DNA from: an uncultured Bacilli bacterium
GTDB taxonomy: Bacteria > Bacillota_I > Bacilli_A > RF39 > UBA660
Reading direction: 5' to 3'
DNA length: 64,000 bases
Assembly (NCBI GenBank): GCA_934176955.1
Contig: CAKPOS010000004.1
Location: 36,752 to 100,751 of the forward strand
Position 1 is the stretch's first letter. Every line of letters starts with the position of its first letter. The position numbers and the translations under genes are program-made. The notes beneath the pieces were generated by a model, which was given only the letters and a program-made list of their open reading frames with translations, ran no database searches and was not told the DNA's origin. This document shows positions 42,047 to 52,327 of this stretch, in pieces.

Positions 42047-45004
42047 ATGTATTTAAAGTGTATGAAAGCTTATGGTTTTAAGTCTTTTGCCGATAAAATA
42101 GAAATTAATTTTGAAAAGAATATTAATGGCATTGTTGGGCCTAATGGAAGTGGTAAATCGAATGTTGTTGATGCGGTAAGATGGGTTTTAGGAGAACAGT
42201 CTATTAAGTCTTTAAGAGGGGATACTTCTACTGATGTTATTTTTTCAGGAAGTAAAAGTAGAAAGCCTTTAAATAGTGCTATGGTTACTTTAATTTTTGA
42301 TAATAGTGATTTTTATTTACCTATTCAGTATACTGAAGTTTCTGTTAAAAGAGTAATGTATCGAAGCGGGGAAAATGAATATTATCTAAATAATGAGAAA
42401 TGTCGATTGAAAGATATTACCAATCTTTTAGTAGATACTGGGGCTGATAAGGAGAGTTTTAATATTATTTCTCAAGGTAAGATTGATGAGATTTTATCGA
42501 CTAAACCTGGAGATAGGAGAGCTGTTTTTGAAAGTGCTGCGGGGGTGATGAAGTATAAAAAAAGAAAAGAAGAAGCAGTCAAAAAGTTAGAACGAACCAA
42601 TTTAAATATGAATCGTGTTGAAGATATTTTAAGGGAACTTGAAAATAATTTAATCCCTCTAGAAAAACAAAGTAAAGATGCAACAAAATACTTAGAAGTA
42701 AAAGATGTTCTTTCTGATTTGAGTATTGCTTTAATGGCATCTGATATTACGAAGTTTAATCACGAAATCAAAACATTAGAAGAAAAAATTAATACCTTAA
42801 ATGATGAAGTAGTAAGCCTATCTAATACGCATTCTAGTTATGATATTGACTTGTTAACTAAAAAAGATGAAGTTAAAAATATTGAAATCAAGATAAATCA
42901 AGAACAAAATACTTTATTAGAAATTACCAAAAGTATTGAGAAAATTAACGCTGATATTCGGCTTTTAAAGATGAGAAAACAATATAGTGAGGAACAAGGA
43001 AATCAAGAAGAAGAACGCTTACTTTTATTAAAAGAAAATTTACTAAAAATAAATACAAAGTATCAAGAAGAAGAACAAGATATTCAAAAATTAGCAAGTG
43101 ATAATCAAATCCAACAAGAAACGATTAGAAAAATAGAAAAGCAATACAATAAAGCAAATGAAGATAAAAATAAATTGAAAGAAATATTAGAAAAAAATGA
43201 TCGGGAGTGCTATCAACTAAAATTAAAGATTGAACATTTAGAAAATAGTATTGAAAGAAATGGTCAAGTTCCTAAGGCAATTAAAAGTATTTTAGATAAC
43301 CCTAGACTTTTAGGCGCTCATCACATTGTTGGAAAACTTCTTTCTATTCAAGATGAATATGTTACGGCAATTACAACAGCCCTAGCTGGAAGTGTCAATC
43401 ATTTAGTAGTAGACTCTACTGAGAATGCAAAAAGAATGGTTTCTTACTTAAAAGATAATCAATTAGGTCGGGCTACTTTTTTACCAATGGATAATATTAA
43501 ACCAAGAAATATTGATAGTGTCACTTTCGATAAAGTTAAAAATCAAGAAGGATTTGTTGATGTTGCCTCTTCTTTAGTAAAGTATGATTCTATTTATCAA
43601 AGTATTGTTTCTCATTTGCTAGGAAATATTTTAATTGTTGATGATTTAAATCATGCAACAAATATCAGTCGAAGTATTTTTAATCGTTATAAAATTGTTA
43701 CTTTAGATGGTCAAGTCATTAATATAGGTGGTTCTATTACTGGAGGAAGTAATTCTGTTGGAAATAATGTCATCAAAGAAAAGTATGAACTAGAAACTAG
43801 TAAACTAGAACTTGAACACTTAAAAGAAAAAGCAAAAGATATCCAAGAAAAGTTAGAAGAAAAAAATACTTTATTAGAAAGTACTAATGTTACTTTATTA
43901 GAAGAAAAGAATCAGCTTCTTTCTTTAGAAGAAGAGAGGAGAAGAAAAGAAAATTTATTTAATGAATTAAAAGAAGAAAAAGAAGAAATTGAAAGAGAAA
44001 TAAAAAATATTGATGTTATTTCTAAAAATAGCAGTGATACGGAACTTGAGAGAATGTTAGAAATGTATTATAGTGCTATTTCATCTAAAGATAATATCGT
44101 TAGAAATGTTAATTCATTAACAGAAGAAAAGAAAAAATTAGCGTCTGATATTTTAGAAATAGAAGGATTATCTAGAAAAGATAGTTCTAATATTTCTCAA
44201 AAAGAAAAGTCTTTGAAAGAATTAGAAATTAGAAGAAATACGCTAAATATTAAACTAGATAATTTATTAGTTTCTTTAGGAGAAGAATATAATTTAACTT
44301 ATGAAGCTGCGGTTAATCATTATCAGTTGGATATTCCTGAAGATATTGCTAGAGAGAAAGTTAAAAATTTAAAAAATGAAATTAAATCAATTGGTTATGT
44401 TAATGTTGATGCTATAGAAGAATTTAAGAAAGTCAAAGAAAGGTATGAATTTTTAGATCATCAAAGACAAGATTTAAAACAAGCAGAAGCTACTCTTTTA
44501 GAAATTATGAAAGAAATGGATACTGTAATGAAAGAAAAATTCAAAACTACTTTTGAAAGTGTAAGAATCGAATTTAAAAAAGTATTTAGACAAATGTTTC
44601 GTGGAGGAGAAGCTGAGTTAGTTTTAACTGATCCTGATAATTTGTTAGAAACAGGAATCGAAATTGAAGCTATTCCATCAGGAAAAAATTTGAAAAGTAT
44701 TACTCTTCTTAGTGGGGGAGAAAAGACTTTTACGGCTATTTCTTTATTATTTGCTATATTAAATGTAAGACCTGTTCCTTTCTGTTTATTAGATGAAGTA
44801 GAAGCTGCTTTAGATGATGCTAATGTCGAAAGTTTTGGTCATTATCTTGATGAATATCGTGATAAAACACAGTTTATTTTAATTACCCATAAGAAGAAAA
44901 CGATGGAGTTTGCTAATACTTTATATGGAATTACTATGCAAGAGTCTGGGGTTAGTAAACTAGTAAGCGTTAGGCTTGAAGATATTGAGAATGACAAACA
45001 CTAG
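42047..45004 (+). CDS. smc: Chromosome segregation ATPase SMC
   Basis: A 985-residue SMC, the condensin ATPase that organises and segregates the chromosome. N-terminal Walker A is GPNGSGKSNVVDA; two long coiled coils flank a hinge at about 400-560 (LGAHHIVGKLLSIQDEYV to GGSITGGS). The C-terminal head carries LSGGEKTFTA and the Walker B LLDEVEAALDD. It is shorter than Bacillus SMC (about 1,190) because the coiled coils are shorter, as in other small-genome Bacilli. I chose the ATG giving MYLKCMKAYGFKSF, since family members begin this way; GTG/ATG codons up to nine bases earlier are possible. No ftsY follows. Confidence 0.93.
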   Translation: MYLKCMKAYGFKSFADKIEINFEKNINGIVGPNGSGKSNVVDAVRWVLGEQSIKSLRGDTSTDVIFSGSKSRKPLNSAMVTLIFDNSDFYLPIQYTEVSVKRVMYRSGENEYYLNNEKCRLKDITNLLVDTGADKESFNIISQGKIDEILSTKPGDRRAVFESAAGVMKYKKRKEEAVKKLERTNLNMNRVEDILRELENNLIPLEKQSKDATKYLEVKDVLSDLSIALMASDITKFNHEIKTLEEKINTLNDEVVSLSNTHSSYDIDLLTKKDEVKNIEIKINQEQNTLLEITKSIEKINADIRLLKMRKQYSEEQGNQEEERLLLLKENLLKINTKYQEEEQDIQKLASDNQIQQETIRKIEKQYNKANEDKNKLKEILEKNDRECYQLKLKIEHLENSIERNGQVPKAIKSILDNPRLLGAHHIVGKLLSIQDEYVTAITTALAGSVNHLVVDSTENAKRMVSYLKDNQLGRATFLPMDNIKPRNIDSVTFDKVKNQEGFVDVASSLVKYDSIYQSIVSHLLGNILIVDDLNHATNISRSIFNRYKIVTLDGQVINIGGSITGGSNSVGNNVIKEKYELETSKLELEHLKEKAKDIQEKLEEKNTLLESTNVTLLEEKNQLLSLEEERRRKENLFNELKEEKEEIEREIKNIDVISKNSSDTELERMLEMYYSAISSKDNIVRNVNSLTEEKKKLASDILEIEGLSRKDSSNISQKEKSLKELEIRRNTLNIKLDNLLVSLGEEYNLTYEAAVNHYQLDIPEDIAREKVKNLKNEIKSIGYVNVDAIEEFKKVKERYEFLDHQRQDLKQAEATLLEIMKEMDTVMKEKFKTTFESVRIEFKKVFRQMFRGGEAELVLTDPDNLLETGIEIEAIPSGKNLKSITLLSGGEKTFTAISLLFAILNVRPVPFCLLDEVEAALDDANVESFGHYLDEYRDKTQFILITHKKKTMEFANTLYGITMQESGVSKLVSVRLEDIENDKH

Positions 45005-45014
45005 GAATAATCAT

Positions 45015-45061
45015 TGGAAAAATGTGATTTTTAGGGATTGAAATAACTGGAAAAATGTGAT
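45015..45061 (+). repeat. Paired 14-bp direct repeat
   Basis: TGGAAAAATGTGAT occurs at 45015-45028 and again at 45048-45061, 33 bp apart (about three helical turns), directly upstream of the DUF4143-type ATPase gene. It could be a regulator binding site or a simple duplication. Confidence 0.5.
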
Positions 45062-45083
45062 AACATGGTTTTGAGGTGGAACA

Positions 45084-46439
45084 ATGGAACGACTAAAAAG
45101 AAAAGTTGATCAATTTTTATTAGACTGGAAAAGCAACCCAGACCGACTTCCTTTAATTATAAAAGGGGCAAGACAAATCGGAAAAACAAATGCAATTCGC
45201 TTTTTTGGAGAGAATAATTATAAAGTATTTATTGAAATTAATTTTATTTTTCAAAAAGAAATGAAAACAATTTTTGAACATTCATTTAATGTTGATGAAA
45301 TCATGAAAGAAATTACACTTAGACAACCACAACTAGAAATTATTCCTTACGAAACATTAATCTTTTTTGATGAAATGCAAGATTGTGTCAGTGTAGCAAC
45401 AGCACTAAAAGCATTTAGAGAAGATGGGAGATATGATGTCATTTGCTCAGGTTCTCTTATGGGAATCAATTATCAAAAAATAGAATCAAACAGTGTGGGA
45501 AATAAAGAAGATTACACTCTCCATTCTATGGATTTTGAAGAATTTTTATGGGCAAAAGGATATCATGAAAATGTAATAGAGGATATATTTAAACATATGA
45601 TTGAACTAAAACCTTTATCAGAAACCATGTATAATGTAATGCTAGAAAACTTCAGAGACTATATGGTAGTAGGAGGAATGCCTGCTATTGTCAATAGTTA
45701 TATCAAGAATAAAAATTTTAGTGGTGTACTAAAAATGCAACAGCAAATCCTTCTTGACTATGAGGAAGATATTACAAAGTATGCTACTGGTTTAGATCAA
45801 AGTAAAATTTTAACAGTATATCAAAATATTCCTGTATTTTTAGGAAATGAAAATAAAAAGTTTCAAATTACTAAAATTCAAAATGGTGCTAGAAATAGAG
45901 AATACATAGGAGTTCTTAATTGGTTAGATAGAGCAGGAATCGTAAATATTTGCTATTGTTTAAATCAGTTAAGCCTTCCTCTAAAAGGAAATTACAATCC
46001 TAATAATTATCGTATTTATTTTGGAGATACTGGACTTTTAATTGCATCTCTTGATGAAGAAGCACAAGATGATTTAAGAAAAAATCAAAATTTTAATACT
46101 TATAAAGGAGCCATTTATGAAAATGTAATTGCCGATATGTTAGTAAAACAAGGCTATCATCTTTATTTTTATCGTAATGAGAAAGGAACATTAGAAATGG
46201 ACTTTTTTATTCGAGATAAAGATTCCTTAATCCCAATAGAAGTAAAAGCAAATGATAATTCTACTGTTTCCCTAAATCATTGTATGGAAAACAGCAGGTA
46301 TAAAGATATTCATTATGGAATTAAATTGTGCAATAAAAATATTGGCTTTAATGGAAAGTTCTATACCTTTCCTTACTTTATGACATTCTTGCTAAAAAGA
46401 TACTTAAATCAAGAAAAGAATGAATTTCTTCCTAAATGA
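45084..46439 (+). CDS. AAA_14/DUF4143-family ATPase
   Basis: A 451-residue ATPase of the AAA_14 plus DUF4143 type. The P-loop is IIKGARQIGKTNAI, Walker B is LIFFDEMQD, and the C-terminal DUF4143 part has IYFGDTGLLIASL, then YENVIADMLVKQG and the nuclease-like DFFIRDKDSLIPIEVKA. These are common accessory genes of gut bacteria and archaea, often multi-copy, and possibly toxin-like or mobile; function is unproven. It is transcribed alone with AGGTGGAA upstream. A hairpin without a T-run follows. Confidence 0.88.
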   Translation: MERLKRKVDQFLLDWKSNPDRLPLIIKGARQIGKTNAIRFFGENNYKVFIEINFIFQKEMKTIFEHSFNVDEIMKEITLRQPQLEIIPYETLIFFDEMQDCVSVATALKAFREDGRYDVICSGSLMGINYQKIESNSVGNKEDYTLHSMDFEEFLWAKGYHENVIEDIFKHMIELKPLSETMYNVMLENFRDYMVVGGMPAIVNSYIKNKNFSGVLKMQQQILLDYEEDITKYATGLDQSKILTVYQNIPVFLGNENKKFQITKIQNGARNREYIGVLNWLDRAGIVNICYCLNQLSLPLKGNYNPNNYRIYFGDTGLLIASLDEEAQDDLRKNQNFNTYKGAIYENVIADMLVKQGYHLYFYRNEKGTLEMDFFIRDKDSLIPIEVKANDNSTVSLNHCMENSRYKDIHYGIKLCNKNIGFNGKFYTFPYFMTFLLKRYLNQEKNEFLPK

Positions 46440-46459
46440 TTTACATTAAGAAAAATTAA

Positions 46460-46491
46460 AATGAAGTATTATTTTCATAAAATACTTCATT
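46460..46491. terminator. Perfect 11-bp hairpin after the DUF4143 gene
   Basis: AATGAAGTATT and AATACTTCATT surround a 10-base loop. No T-run follows, so it may be a weak terminator, a processing site or an operator. Confidence 0.4.
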
Positions 46492-46590
46492 AGAATAAAC
46501 AATATTTGAAGAAAAGAATAATAATTAAATTTTGTCATACTAACAAGAAGTAAAAACTGCTCTTTAAAATTGGTAGGAGGATAAAGTAGT

Positions 46591-47283
46591 ATGTTAGAAT
46601 TAGAAAATATTAAAAAATCTTATAAATTATCTAAAAATAAAAGTACTGTTGCTTTAAACAATATAAGTATTCGTTTTGAAAAAGGTAAGTTTTATGGAAT
46701 TGTTGGACATTCAGGAAGTGGAAAGTCAACCCTAATTCAAATTTTAGGCTTGTTAGACACGTATGATGAAGGAAAATATTTAATTGATAAAATTGATACC
46801 AATAATTTATCAGAAAATCAAAAAGCAAAAATAAGAATGAATAAATTTGGTTTTGTTTTTCAAGCATTTTATTTAAATAAAAAACTAACTTCTCTAGAAA
46901 ATGTGATTATTCCAACAATAATCAATAAAAATATTTTACCAAATGAAAGAAAGACTATCGCTTTAAAGTGGCTAGAAAAATTGGGATTAAAAGATAAAAC
47001 TTCCAATAAAGTAAATCAATTATCAGGAGGTGAACAACAAAGAGTAGCAATTGCCAGAGCATTAGTAAATAGCCCTGATATTATTGTTGCTGATGAACCA
47101 ACAGGAAACTTAGATAAAGAAAATGAATTAATGATATTTAATATCTTTAAAAAACTTGTCGAAGAAGAAAATAAGACAGTTATTGTGGTTACGCATAATG
47201 AAATCATAAGAGACTTTGCCGATGTTATCTATACCATTGACCAAGGTAATTTAAAATTGGAGATAGAAAATGAAAATGAATGA
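46591..47283 (+). CDS. ABC transporter ATP-binding protein (MacB/LolD type)
   Basis: A 230-residue ATPase with Walker A GHSGSGKSTLIQ, the LolD/MacB-type Q-loop segment FVFQAFYLNKKLT, signature LSGGEQQRVAIARAL, Walker B IIVADEPTGNLD and the H-loop His in VVTHN. It energises the two FtsX-like permeases encoded directly downstream (14-bp overlap with the first). Such three-gene sets export peptides or lipids, or act in bacteriocin resistance. AGGAGG precedes the ATG. All three genes are more AT-rich than nearby housekeeping genes. Confidence 0.9.
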   Translation: MLELENIKKSYKLSKNKSTVALNNISIRFEKGKFYGIVGHSGSGKSTLIQILGLLDTYDEGKYLIDKIDTNNLSENQKAKIRMNKFGFVFQAFYLNKKLTSLENVIIPTIINKNILPNERKTIALKWLEKLGLKDKTSNKVNQLSGGEQQRVAIARALVNSPDIIVADEPTGNLDKENELMIFNIFKKLVEEENKTVIVVTHNEIIRDFADVIYTIDQGNLKLEIENENE

Positions 47284-48517
47284 TTATTTTACTTGTTTAT
47301 TCATAAACTTAAAAAATCAAAAGTTAAAAAGAATAGCTATTGTATTTTTTTTAAGTATATTATTTTTAGTTTCTAATATCTTAATTCAAACATCTACTAA
47401 TATTTCCAAAATATTTAGTGATTATTTAAAATATTATTCAGAAGGACGAACTTTAGTTGTTTATAAAAAAGGTAAGTATAGCGATATTATTTCTGACTTA
47501 TCAAACTATAATCATATTATTTTAGCTTATAATTATGAATTTAATTATGCATCTAGTAATTTGAATTTACAATCTAATATAAAAAATCTAGAAATATATT
47601 TAAAACCATTAAATAATAAGTATTCTCCCAAAATAATAAGTGGTAGGCTTCCTCAAAAAAAAGGAGAAATAATTTGTCCGAAATATATTGAAAAAAAGAG
47701 TAGTGAAATAAAAAAAATAGATGATTTAGTAAAAATGAATTCATATATCAATAAAGATATTCAATTAAATTATTCTAAAATGATATATAAAAACTTATAT
47801 GAAGTTGATGTAGCAAAAATATATAATAAAAAAGTCAAATTAGTTGGATTATATGATGATGGGTACTCTAGTGGCATGTTTAATGAGTGCTATATGTTAG
47901 AAGATGATACTAAAGAAATTGTTCAAGATTCATGGCCTATTTACAGTAATGAATATCTTTCAAATGTTGTTGTTGAAGAAAATGCATTATCAACATTTGT
48001 ATTAGTGGATAAGATAGAAAATTTAGATTCTGTTTCAAATGAATTAGTAAATAATGGATACACTGTTGATAAAAAATTTTTAGTGAATAATAATTTATTA
48101 AAAAATATTGTTACTATATCTAAAATATTATTTGCTATTATGTTATTTTTATCATCATTCATTTTTTATCTTTATTTAAAAAATTTAATGAAAGCCAAAA
48201 AAAATAAAATAGGATTATATAAGTGTTTTGGTTATTCTAATAAACAAATTTCAATAATTATCTTATTAGAAATACTATTAATTTTTATTATAGCAATGCT
48301 CTTATCTAGATTGCTTTTACAATTCATTATTTTTCTTGCAAATAATCAAATTGATAAAATTTTAGATTTTGCTTATATTGATTTAAAAGTGTATTTTGTT
48401 CCTCAAATTTTATTTATCGTTCTGTCTACTATAATCTTAATAATTCTATCTATAACCGCCATAAGAAAAGTATATAAATTAGAAGTGAGTATGATTTTAA
48501 ATGAAAATAATTTATAA
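47270..48517 (+). CDS. FtsX-like ABC permease, large subunit
   Basis: A 415-residue permease with one N-terminal helix (about 20-40), a large extracellular MacB-type periplasmic-core-like domain, and three C-terminal helices (about 280-300, 325-350, 365-390). The FtsX signature is KNKIGLYKCFGYSNKQI. It pairs with the second permease (17-bp overlap) and the upstream ATPase. Substrate unknown. Confidence 0.8.
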   Translation: MKMNDYFTCLFINLKNQKLKRIAIVFFLSILFLVSNILIQTSTNISKIFSDYLKYYSEGRTLVVYKKGKYSDIISDLSNYNHIILAYNYEFNYASSNLNLQSNIKNLEIYLKPLNNKYSPKIISGRLPQKKGEIICPKYIEKKSSEIKKIDDLVKMNSYINKDIQLNYSKMIYKNLYEVDVAKIYNKKVKLVGLYDDGYSSGMFNECYMLEDDTKEIVQDSWPIYSNEYLSNVVVEENALSTFVLVDKIENLDSVSNELVNNGYTVDKKFLVNNNLLKNIVTISKILFAIMLFLSSFIFYLYLKNLMKAKKNKIGLYKCFGYSNKQISIIILLEILLIFIIAMLLSRLLLQFIIFLANNQIDKILDFAYIDLKVYFVPQILFIVLSTIILIILSITAIRKVYKLEVSMILNENNL

Positions 48518-49256
48518 GAGTTTTTTTAAAGATAAAGTTATATTTAGACAATTATTAATATTGCTAGTATTATTTATTATGTTATATTTATCAAAAACCT
48601 TTCAAAATTATATTGGTAATAGTATTTATTTAAAAAATAATACTATTGATAACAGAACCATAACAATTGTATTAAAGGAAGGATATCAAGAAAAAAATTT
48701 AAATATAAGTTTAGTAGAAAAAATAGAACCATTAAATGAGCAAACATATAAAATTGTTTTAAAAAGATATGACTTCTTAGAAGAATTTATGAAGAAAAAT
48801 GAGAGAATTTATGCAAATATAGAAATAAATCAAGCTTTAAATGATAAAAATAATATTCTCACATTCTTCCAAAAATTTTTGAATATTACTACTGTTATTA
48901 TTAATATTTTTGTGTTTTTTATGATATTGATAAATATTTTGGAAATATTTTTAAATGAGAAAAAAGAAATATCTTTATATAAACTATTAGGATTTACCAA
49001 TGTTTCAATCATTAAATATTTTGGAATTATATTATTTATAGTTTATTTCTTTGTTGTTTTATTAGCAACATTATTTTATTTGTTATTAGTAATGATTATT
49101 AATTTTCTTTTTTCGTTACAACTAAATTTTATTTCTTTGTTGTTTATTTTAAAAACATTTTTAATTATTTCTTTTATGATATTGTTATTTTTACTTTTTT
49201 TCTATCAAAGGCTAAAAAAAATAACACCTATTTACTTTCAGTTACACGCAGATTAA
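48501..49256 (+). CDS. FtsX-like ABC permease, small subunit
   Basis: A 251-residue permease with the same plan as its neighbour but a much shorter outer domain (about 100 residues). Four hydrophobic segments and the FtsX motif EKKEISLYKLLGFTNVSII are visible. It is the last gene of the three-gene ABC operon. The small size and extreme Ile/Leu/Phe content resemble permeases of bacteriocin-associated transporters, but no bacteriocin gene is seen next to it. Confidence 0.75.
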   Translation: MKIIYKSFFKDKVIFRQLLILLVLFIMLYLSKTFQNYIGNSIYLKNNTIDNRTITIVLKEGYQEKNLNISLVEKIEPLNEQTYKIVLKRYDFLEEFMKKNERIYANIEINQALNDKNNILTFFQKFLNITTVIINIFVFFMILINILEIFLNEKKEISLYKLLGFTNVSIIKYFGIILFIVYFFVVLLATLFYLLLVMIINFLFSLQLNFISLLFILKTFLIISFMILLFLLFFYQRLKKITPIYFQLHAD

Positions 49257-49307
49257 AAATATTAATATCTTTATTGATAAACAAGTCTCATTCATATTAA
49301 GAGTAAA

Positions 49308-49338
49308 AAAATCACATCTAAAGTTTAGGTGTGGTTTT
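49308..49338 (+). terminator. Terminator after ABC operon
   Basis: AAAATCACATCTAAA and TTTAGGTGTGGTTTT pair with two G-T pairs. It lies 50 bp after the second permease gene. Confidence 0.65.
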
Positions 49339-49417
49339 ATCTTGTTAAGATTTTTAAATTTTTAACTTAAAAAGTTAAAAATCATGATGAGTTTTCATAC
49401 ACTTTTCTTCTTTCTTA

Positions 49418-49426
49418 TGTTATAAT
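49418..49426 (+). promoter_or_regulatory. Extended -10 promoter of queA
   Basis: TGTTATAAT, 32 bases before the queA start; no clear -35. I looked for a PreQ1 riboswitch in this leader and found no convincing one. Confidence 0.55.
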
Positions 49427-49458
49427 ACTATGGTATTTAAAAAAGGGAAGTGAAGAGA

Positions 49459-50484
49459 ATGAGGACAGATGATTTTGACTATAACTTGCCAACTGAGTTA
49501 ATTGCCCAACATCCAAGTGAAAAAAGGGATAAATGCAAAATGATGGTGCTAGATAGGAAAACAGGGGAGTTAGAACATAAAGTATTTTCAGATATTATTG
49601 ATGAGTTAAAAGAAGGGGATACTTTAGTATTAAATGATACCAAAGTTTTACCTGCTAGGTTATTTGGAATGAAAGAAGAAACAAAAGCTCATGTAGAAGT
49701 CTTACTTTTAAAAAATTTAGAGAAAGATAATTGGGAATGTTTAGTAAAGCCTGCTAAAAGAGTAAAAGTTGGTACAGTGATTGATTTTGGAGATGGTTTA
49801 TTAAAAGCTAAATGTATTTTTGTAGGAGATGAGGGAATACGGCATTTTGAATTTTTATATGAAGGTGTTTTTTATGAAATCTTAGATCAATTAGGGACTA
49901 TGCCTCTTCCTCCTTATATTCGTGAACAATTAGAAGATAAAGGCCGCTATCAAACTGTTTATGCTAAAAATATAGGTAGTGCTGCAGCGCCTACTGCTGG
50001 GTTACACTTTACCAAAGAATTATTAAAGAAAATAGAAGAAAAAGGGGTACATATTTGTTATATTACTTTACATGTTGGTCTTGGTACTTTTCGACCTGTT
50101 AGTGTAGAGGATGTGACTAAACATACTATGCATAGTGAATTTTATAGTATGTCTAAAGAAGTTGCTATGCAATTAAATCAGGCTAAAGAAGAAGGAAGAA
50201 GAATTATTGCCGTTGGAACAACTACAACGAGAACATTAGAGACTATTATGAAAAAGTATCATAAATTTAGAGAATGTTCTGGATGGACTAATATCTTTAT
50301 TTATCCAGGATTTCAGTATGAAGCAATTGATGGATTGATCACCAATTTCCATTTACCGAAATCAACGTTGATTATGTTGGTTTCTGCTTTTAGCTCAAAA
50401 GAAATTATTTTAAATGCTTACAAAGAAGCTGTTTTGAAAAAGTATCAATTCTTTTCTTTTGGAGATTGCATGTTTATTCGCTAA
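49459..50484 (+). CDS. queA: tRNA preQ1(34) S-adenosylmethionine ribosyltransferase-isomerase
   Basis: A 341-residue QueA, which moves the ribosyl part of SAM to preQ1 at the tRNA wobble position to make epoxyqueuosine. Conserved segments: FDYNLPTELIAQHPSEKRD, VLNDTKVLPARLFG, AAPTAGLHFT, HVGLGTFRPV and DGLITNFHLPKSTLIML. Length is normal. I use the ATG at 49459, with GGGAAGTGAAG upstream. No other queuosine gene lies next to it; it precedes the dnaG operon. Confidence 0.95.
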   Translation: MRTDDFDYNLPTELIAQHPSEKRDKCKMMVLDRKTGELEHKVFSDIIDELKEGDTLVLNDTKVLPARLFGMKEETKAHVEVLLLKNLEKDNWECLVKPAKRVKVGTVIDFGDGLLKAKCIFVGDEGIRHFEFLYEGVFYEILDQLGTMPLPPYIREQLEDKGRYQTVYAKNIGSAAAPTAGLHFTKELLKKIEEKGVHICYITLHVGLGTFRPVSVEDVTKHTMHSEFYSMSKEVAMQLNQAKEEGRRIIAVGTTTTRTLETIMKKYHKFRECSGWTNIFIYPGFQYEAIDGLITNFHLPKSTLIMLVSAFSSKEIILNAYKEAVLKKYQFFSFGDCMFIR

Positions 50485-50605
50485 AGTACTGATCAGTATT
50501 TTATGTGTCAAAAAAGTGTCAAATTTGTAATTTTTTGAAAAAATTTTGTAAGAAAAAAAGGAAATTTAAAATTTATGTAGAATATTAATATTAGAGGGTG
50601 GTGTC

Positions 50606-52327
50606 ATGGCTTATATCGATGAAGAAACTATCCAAGCAATCAGAAGAAAACATCCCATTAAAGAAATTGTTGAACGATACATCCCCTTAACAAAAAGAGG
50701 GGACGATTACTGGGGGCTTTGTCCTTTTCATGCAGATAATCATCCATCTATGTCCGTATCAACTAGATTAGATATGTTTCAATGCTTTGTTTGTAAAAAA
50801 GCAGGAAATGTTTTTAATTTTATTGCGGGAATGGAAAACATTACTTATGGAGAAGCAATTAATAAACTAGCTCAAGAAGATGGCTATGAGGTGGGCAGTG
50901 TAAAAAGGGTAGATCCTAATCTTAAAAATTATGAAATTATGTTGCTGGCAGTAAAATATTATCAGAATAATATTAATAGTGTATTGGGAGAAAATGCCAT
51001 TTCTTATTTGCAAGAAAGAAAAATAGATTGGGAGACAATAAAGAAATTTGAATTGGGAGTATCTATTTCTAAACAACCTCTAACACCGTTTCTTTTAAAC
51101 CAATATGATTTAAATACTTTAATTGACTTAGGACTAACGAATACCGAACAAAAGGATATTTTTAATGACCGAATTATGATTCCTATTCATGATTTATATG
51201 GAAATCCTATTGGATTTGGAGCAAGAATTTATCAAACTAAAGATAGTAGCAAATATATTAATACTAAAGCAACAAAAATCTTTGATAAAGGAAATATTTT
51301 ATATAATTATCATCGAGCTCATCAAAGTTTAATTAAAGAAGACAGTATGATAATTATGGAAGGTTATTTTGATGTTATTCGTGCATCAACGATTGGGGTT
51401 GATTGTTGTGTTGCACCAATGGGAACTTCTTTAACTAAGAACCATATTCAGATATTAAAGAAAGTAACCAAACATGTTATTCTTTGTTTTGATGGAGATG
51501 ATGCAGGAAAGAAGGCTACTATTCATGCTATTCCTTTATTAGAAGAAGCGGGAATCGATACTAAAATTATTCGTCTAGAAGAAAAAGATCCAGATGACTT
51601 TATCTTAAAACGAGGAAAGGAAGCTTTCTTAGAAAAATTGAAAAATCCTTTAACTGTTATTGATTTTAAAATGAGTGTTTTAGGAGAAGAAAAAAATTTA
51701 AATGATGTTCAGGAAACTAGTACTTATATTGATCAAGTTATTCATGAATTATTAAAAGAAAAAGATAATATTTTAGTAGAACTTACCTTAAAAAAGCTTT
51801 CTACCCGTTTTAATCTTGAATATCCAACATTAAAAAGTCGCTATTTAGAATATCAATCCAAAAATAATATTCCAGTAGTTGAAGTTCCTAAAATGGTATC
51901 AAAAAAATCAAATCAGTATGGACAAGCGGTCGATAATTTGTTATACTACATGATTGAATCCCCTGATGTAACAGAAAAGGCATTAGCCAAAGTTTCTACG
52001 ATATTAGATGATAAAAAAAGAAGACTATTTAATGAAATTATTTACTATCAACGTCAATATGGTCAAATTATTGTGGCAGATTTTAGTACTTATTTATCTA
52101 CAAAAACCAATGTTTTTGATACTTTTGAAGAAATATTTTCTTTAAATTTAAAACATTCATATACAGAAGAAGAAATTGATGATTACATCAAATGTATTAA
52201 TTATTATGATAAAAAAAATATAATTGATAAGTTAAAAGTAAACTTACAAAAAGAAACAGACCCTATGAAGCAAGCTTTGATTATCAGTGAAATGATGAAA
52301 ATAAGAGGAGTGAAAGAGAATGATTGA
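50606..52327 (+). CDS. dnaG: DNA primase
   Basis: A 573-residue DnaG, which makes RNA primers at the replication fork. The N-terminal CHC2 zinc ribbon shows CPFHADNHPSMSV and FQCFVCKKAGN. The catalytic core has the Toprim motifs IMEGYFDVIRA and CFDGDDAGKKA, and a helicase-binding C-terminal domain follows. GAGGGTGGTG precedes the ATG. It overlaps rpoD by 8 bp, forming the classic dnaG-rpoD macromolecular synthesis operon. Confidence 0.96.
   Translation: MAYIDEETIQAIRRKHPIKEIVERYIPLTKRGDDYWGLCPFHADNHPSMSVSTRLDMFQCFVCKKAGNVFNFIAGMENITYGEAINKLAQEDGYEVGSVKRVDPNLKNYEIMLLAVKYYQNNINSVLGENAISYLQERKIDWETIKKFELGVSISKQPLTPFLLNQYDLNTLIDLGLTNTEQKDIFNDRIMIPIHDLYGNPIGFGARIYQTKDSSKYINTKATKIFDKGNILYNYHRAHQSLIKEDSMIIMEGYFDVIRASTIGVDCCVAPMGTSLTKNHIQILKKVTKHVILCFDGDDAGKKATIHAIPLLEEAGIDTKIIRLEEKDPDDFILKRGKEAFLEKLKNPLTVIDFKMSVLGEEKNLNDVQETSTYIDQVIHELLKEKDNILVELTLKKLSTRFNLEYPTLKSRYLEYQSKNNIPVVEVPKMVSKKSNQYGQAVDNLLYYMIESPDVTEKALAKVSTILDDKKRRLFNEIIYYQRQYGQIIVADFSTYLSTKTNVFDTFEEIFSLNLKHSYTEEEIDDYIKCINYYDKKNIIDKLKVNLQKETDPMKQALIISEMMKIRGVKEND

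Noticed and set aside
46591..49256. Bacteriocin operon
   Set aside because: The ABC exporter resembles bacteriocin-associated ones, but no precursor peptide or modification gene could be found on either side.
49339..49458. PreQ1 riboswitch upstream of queA
   Set aside because: The leader holds only an AT-rich hairpin and an extended -10; no PreQ1 aptamer pattern could be drawn.
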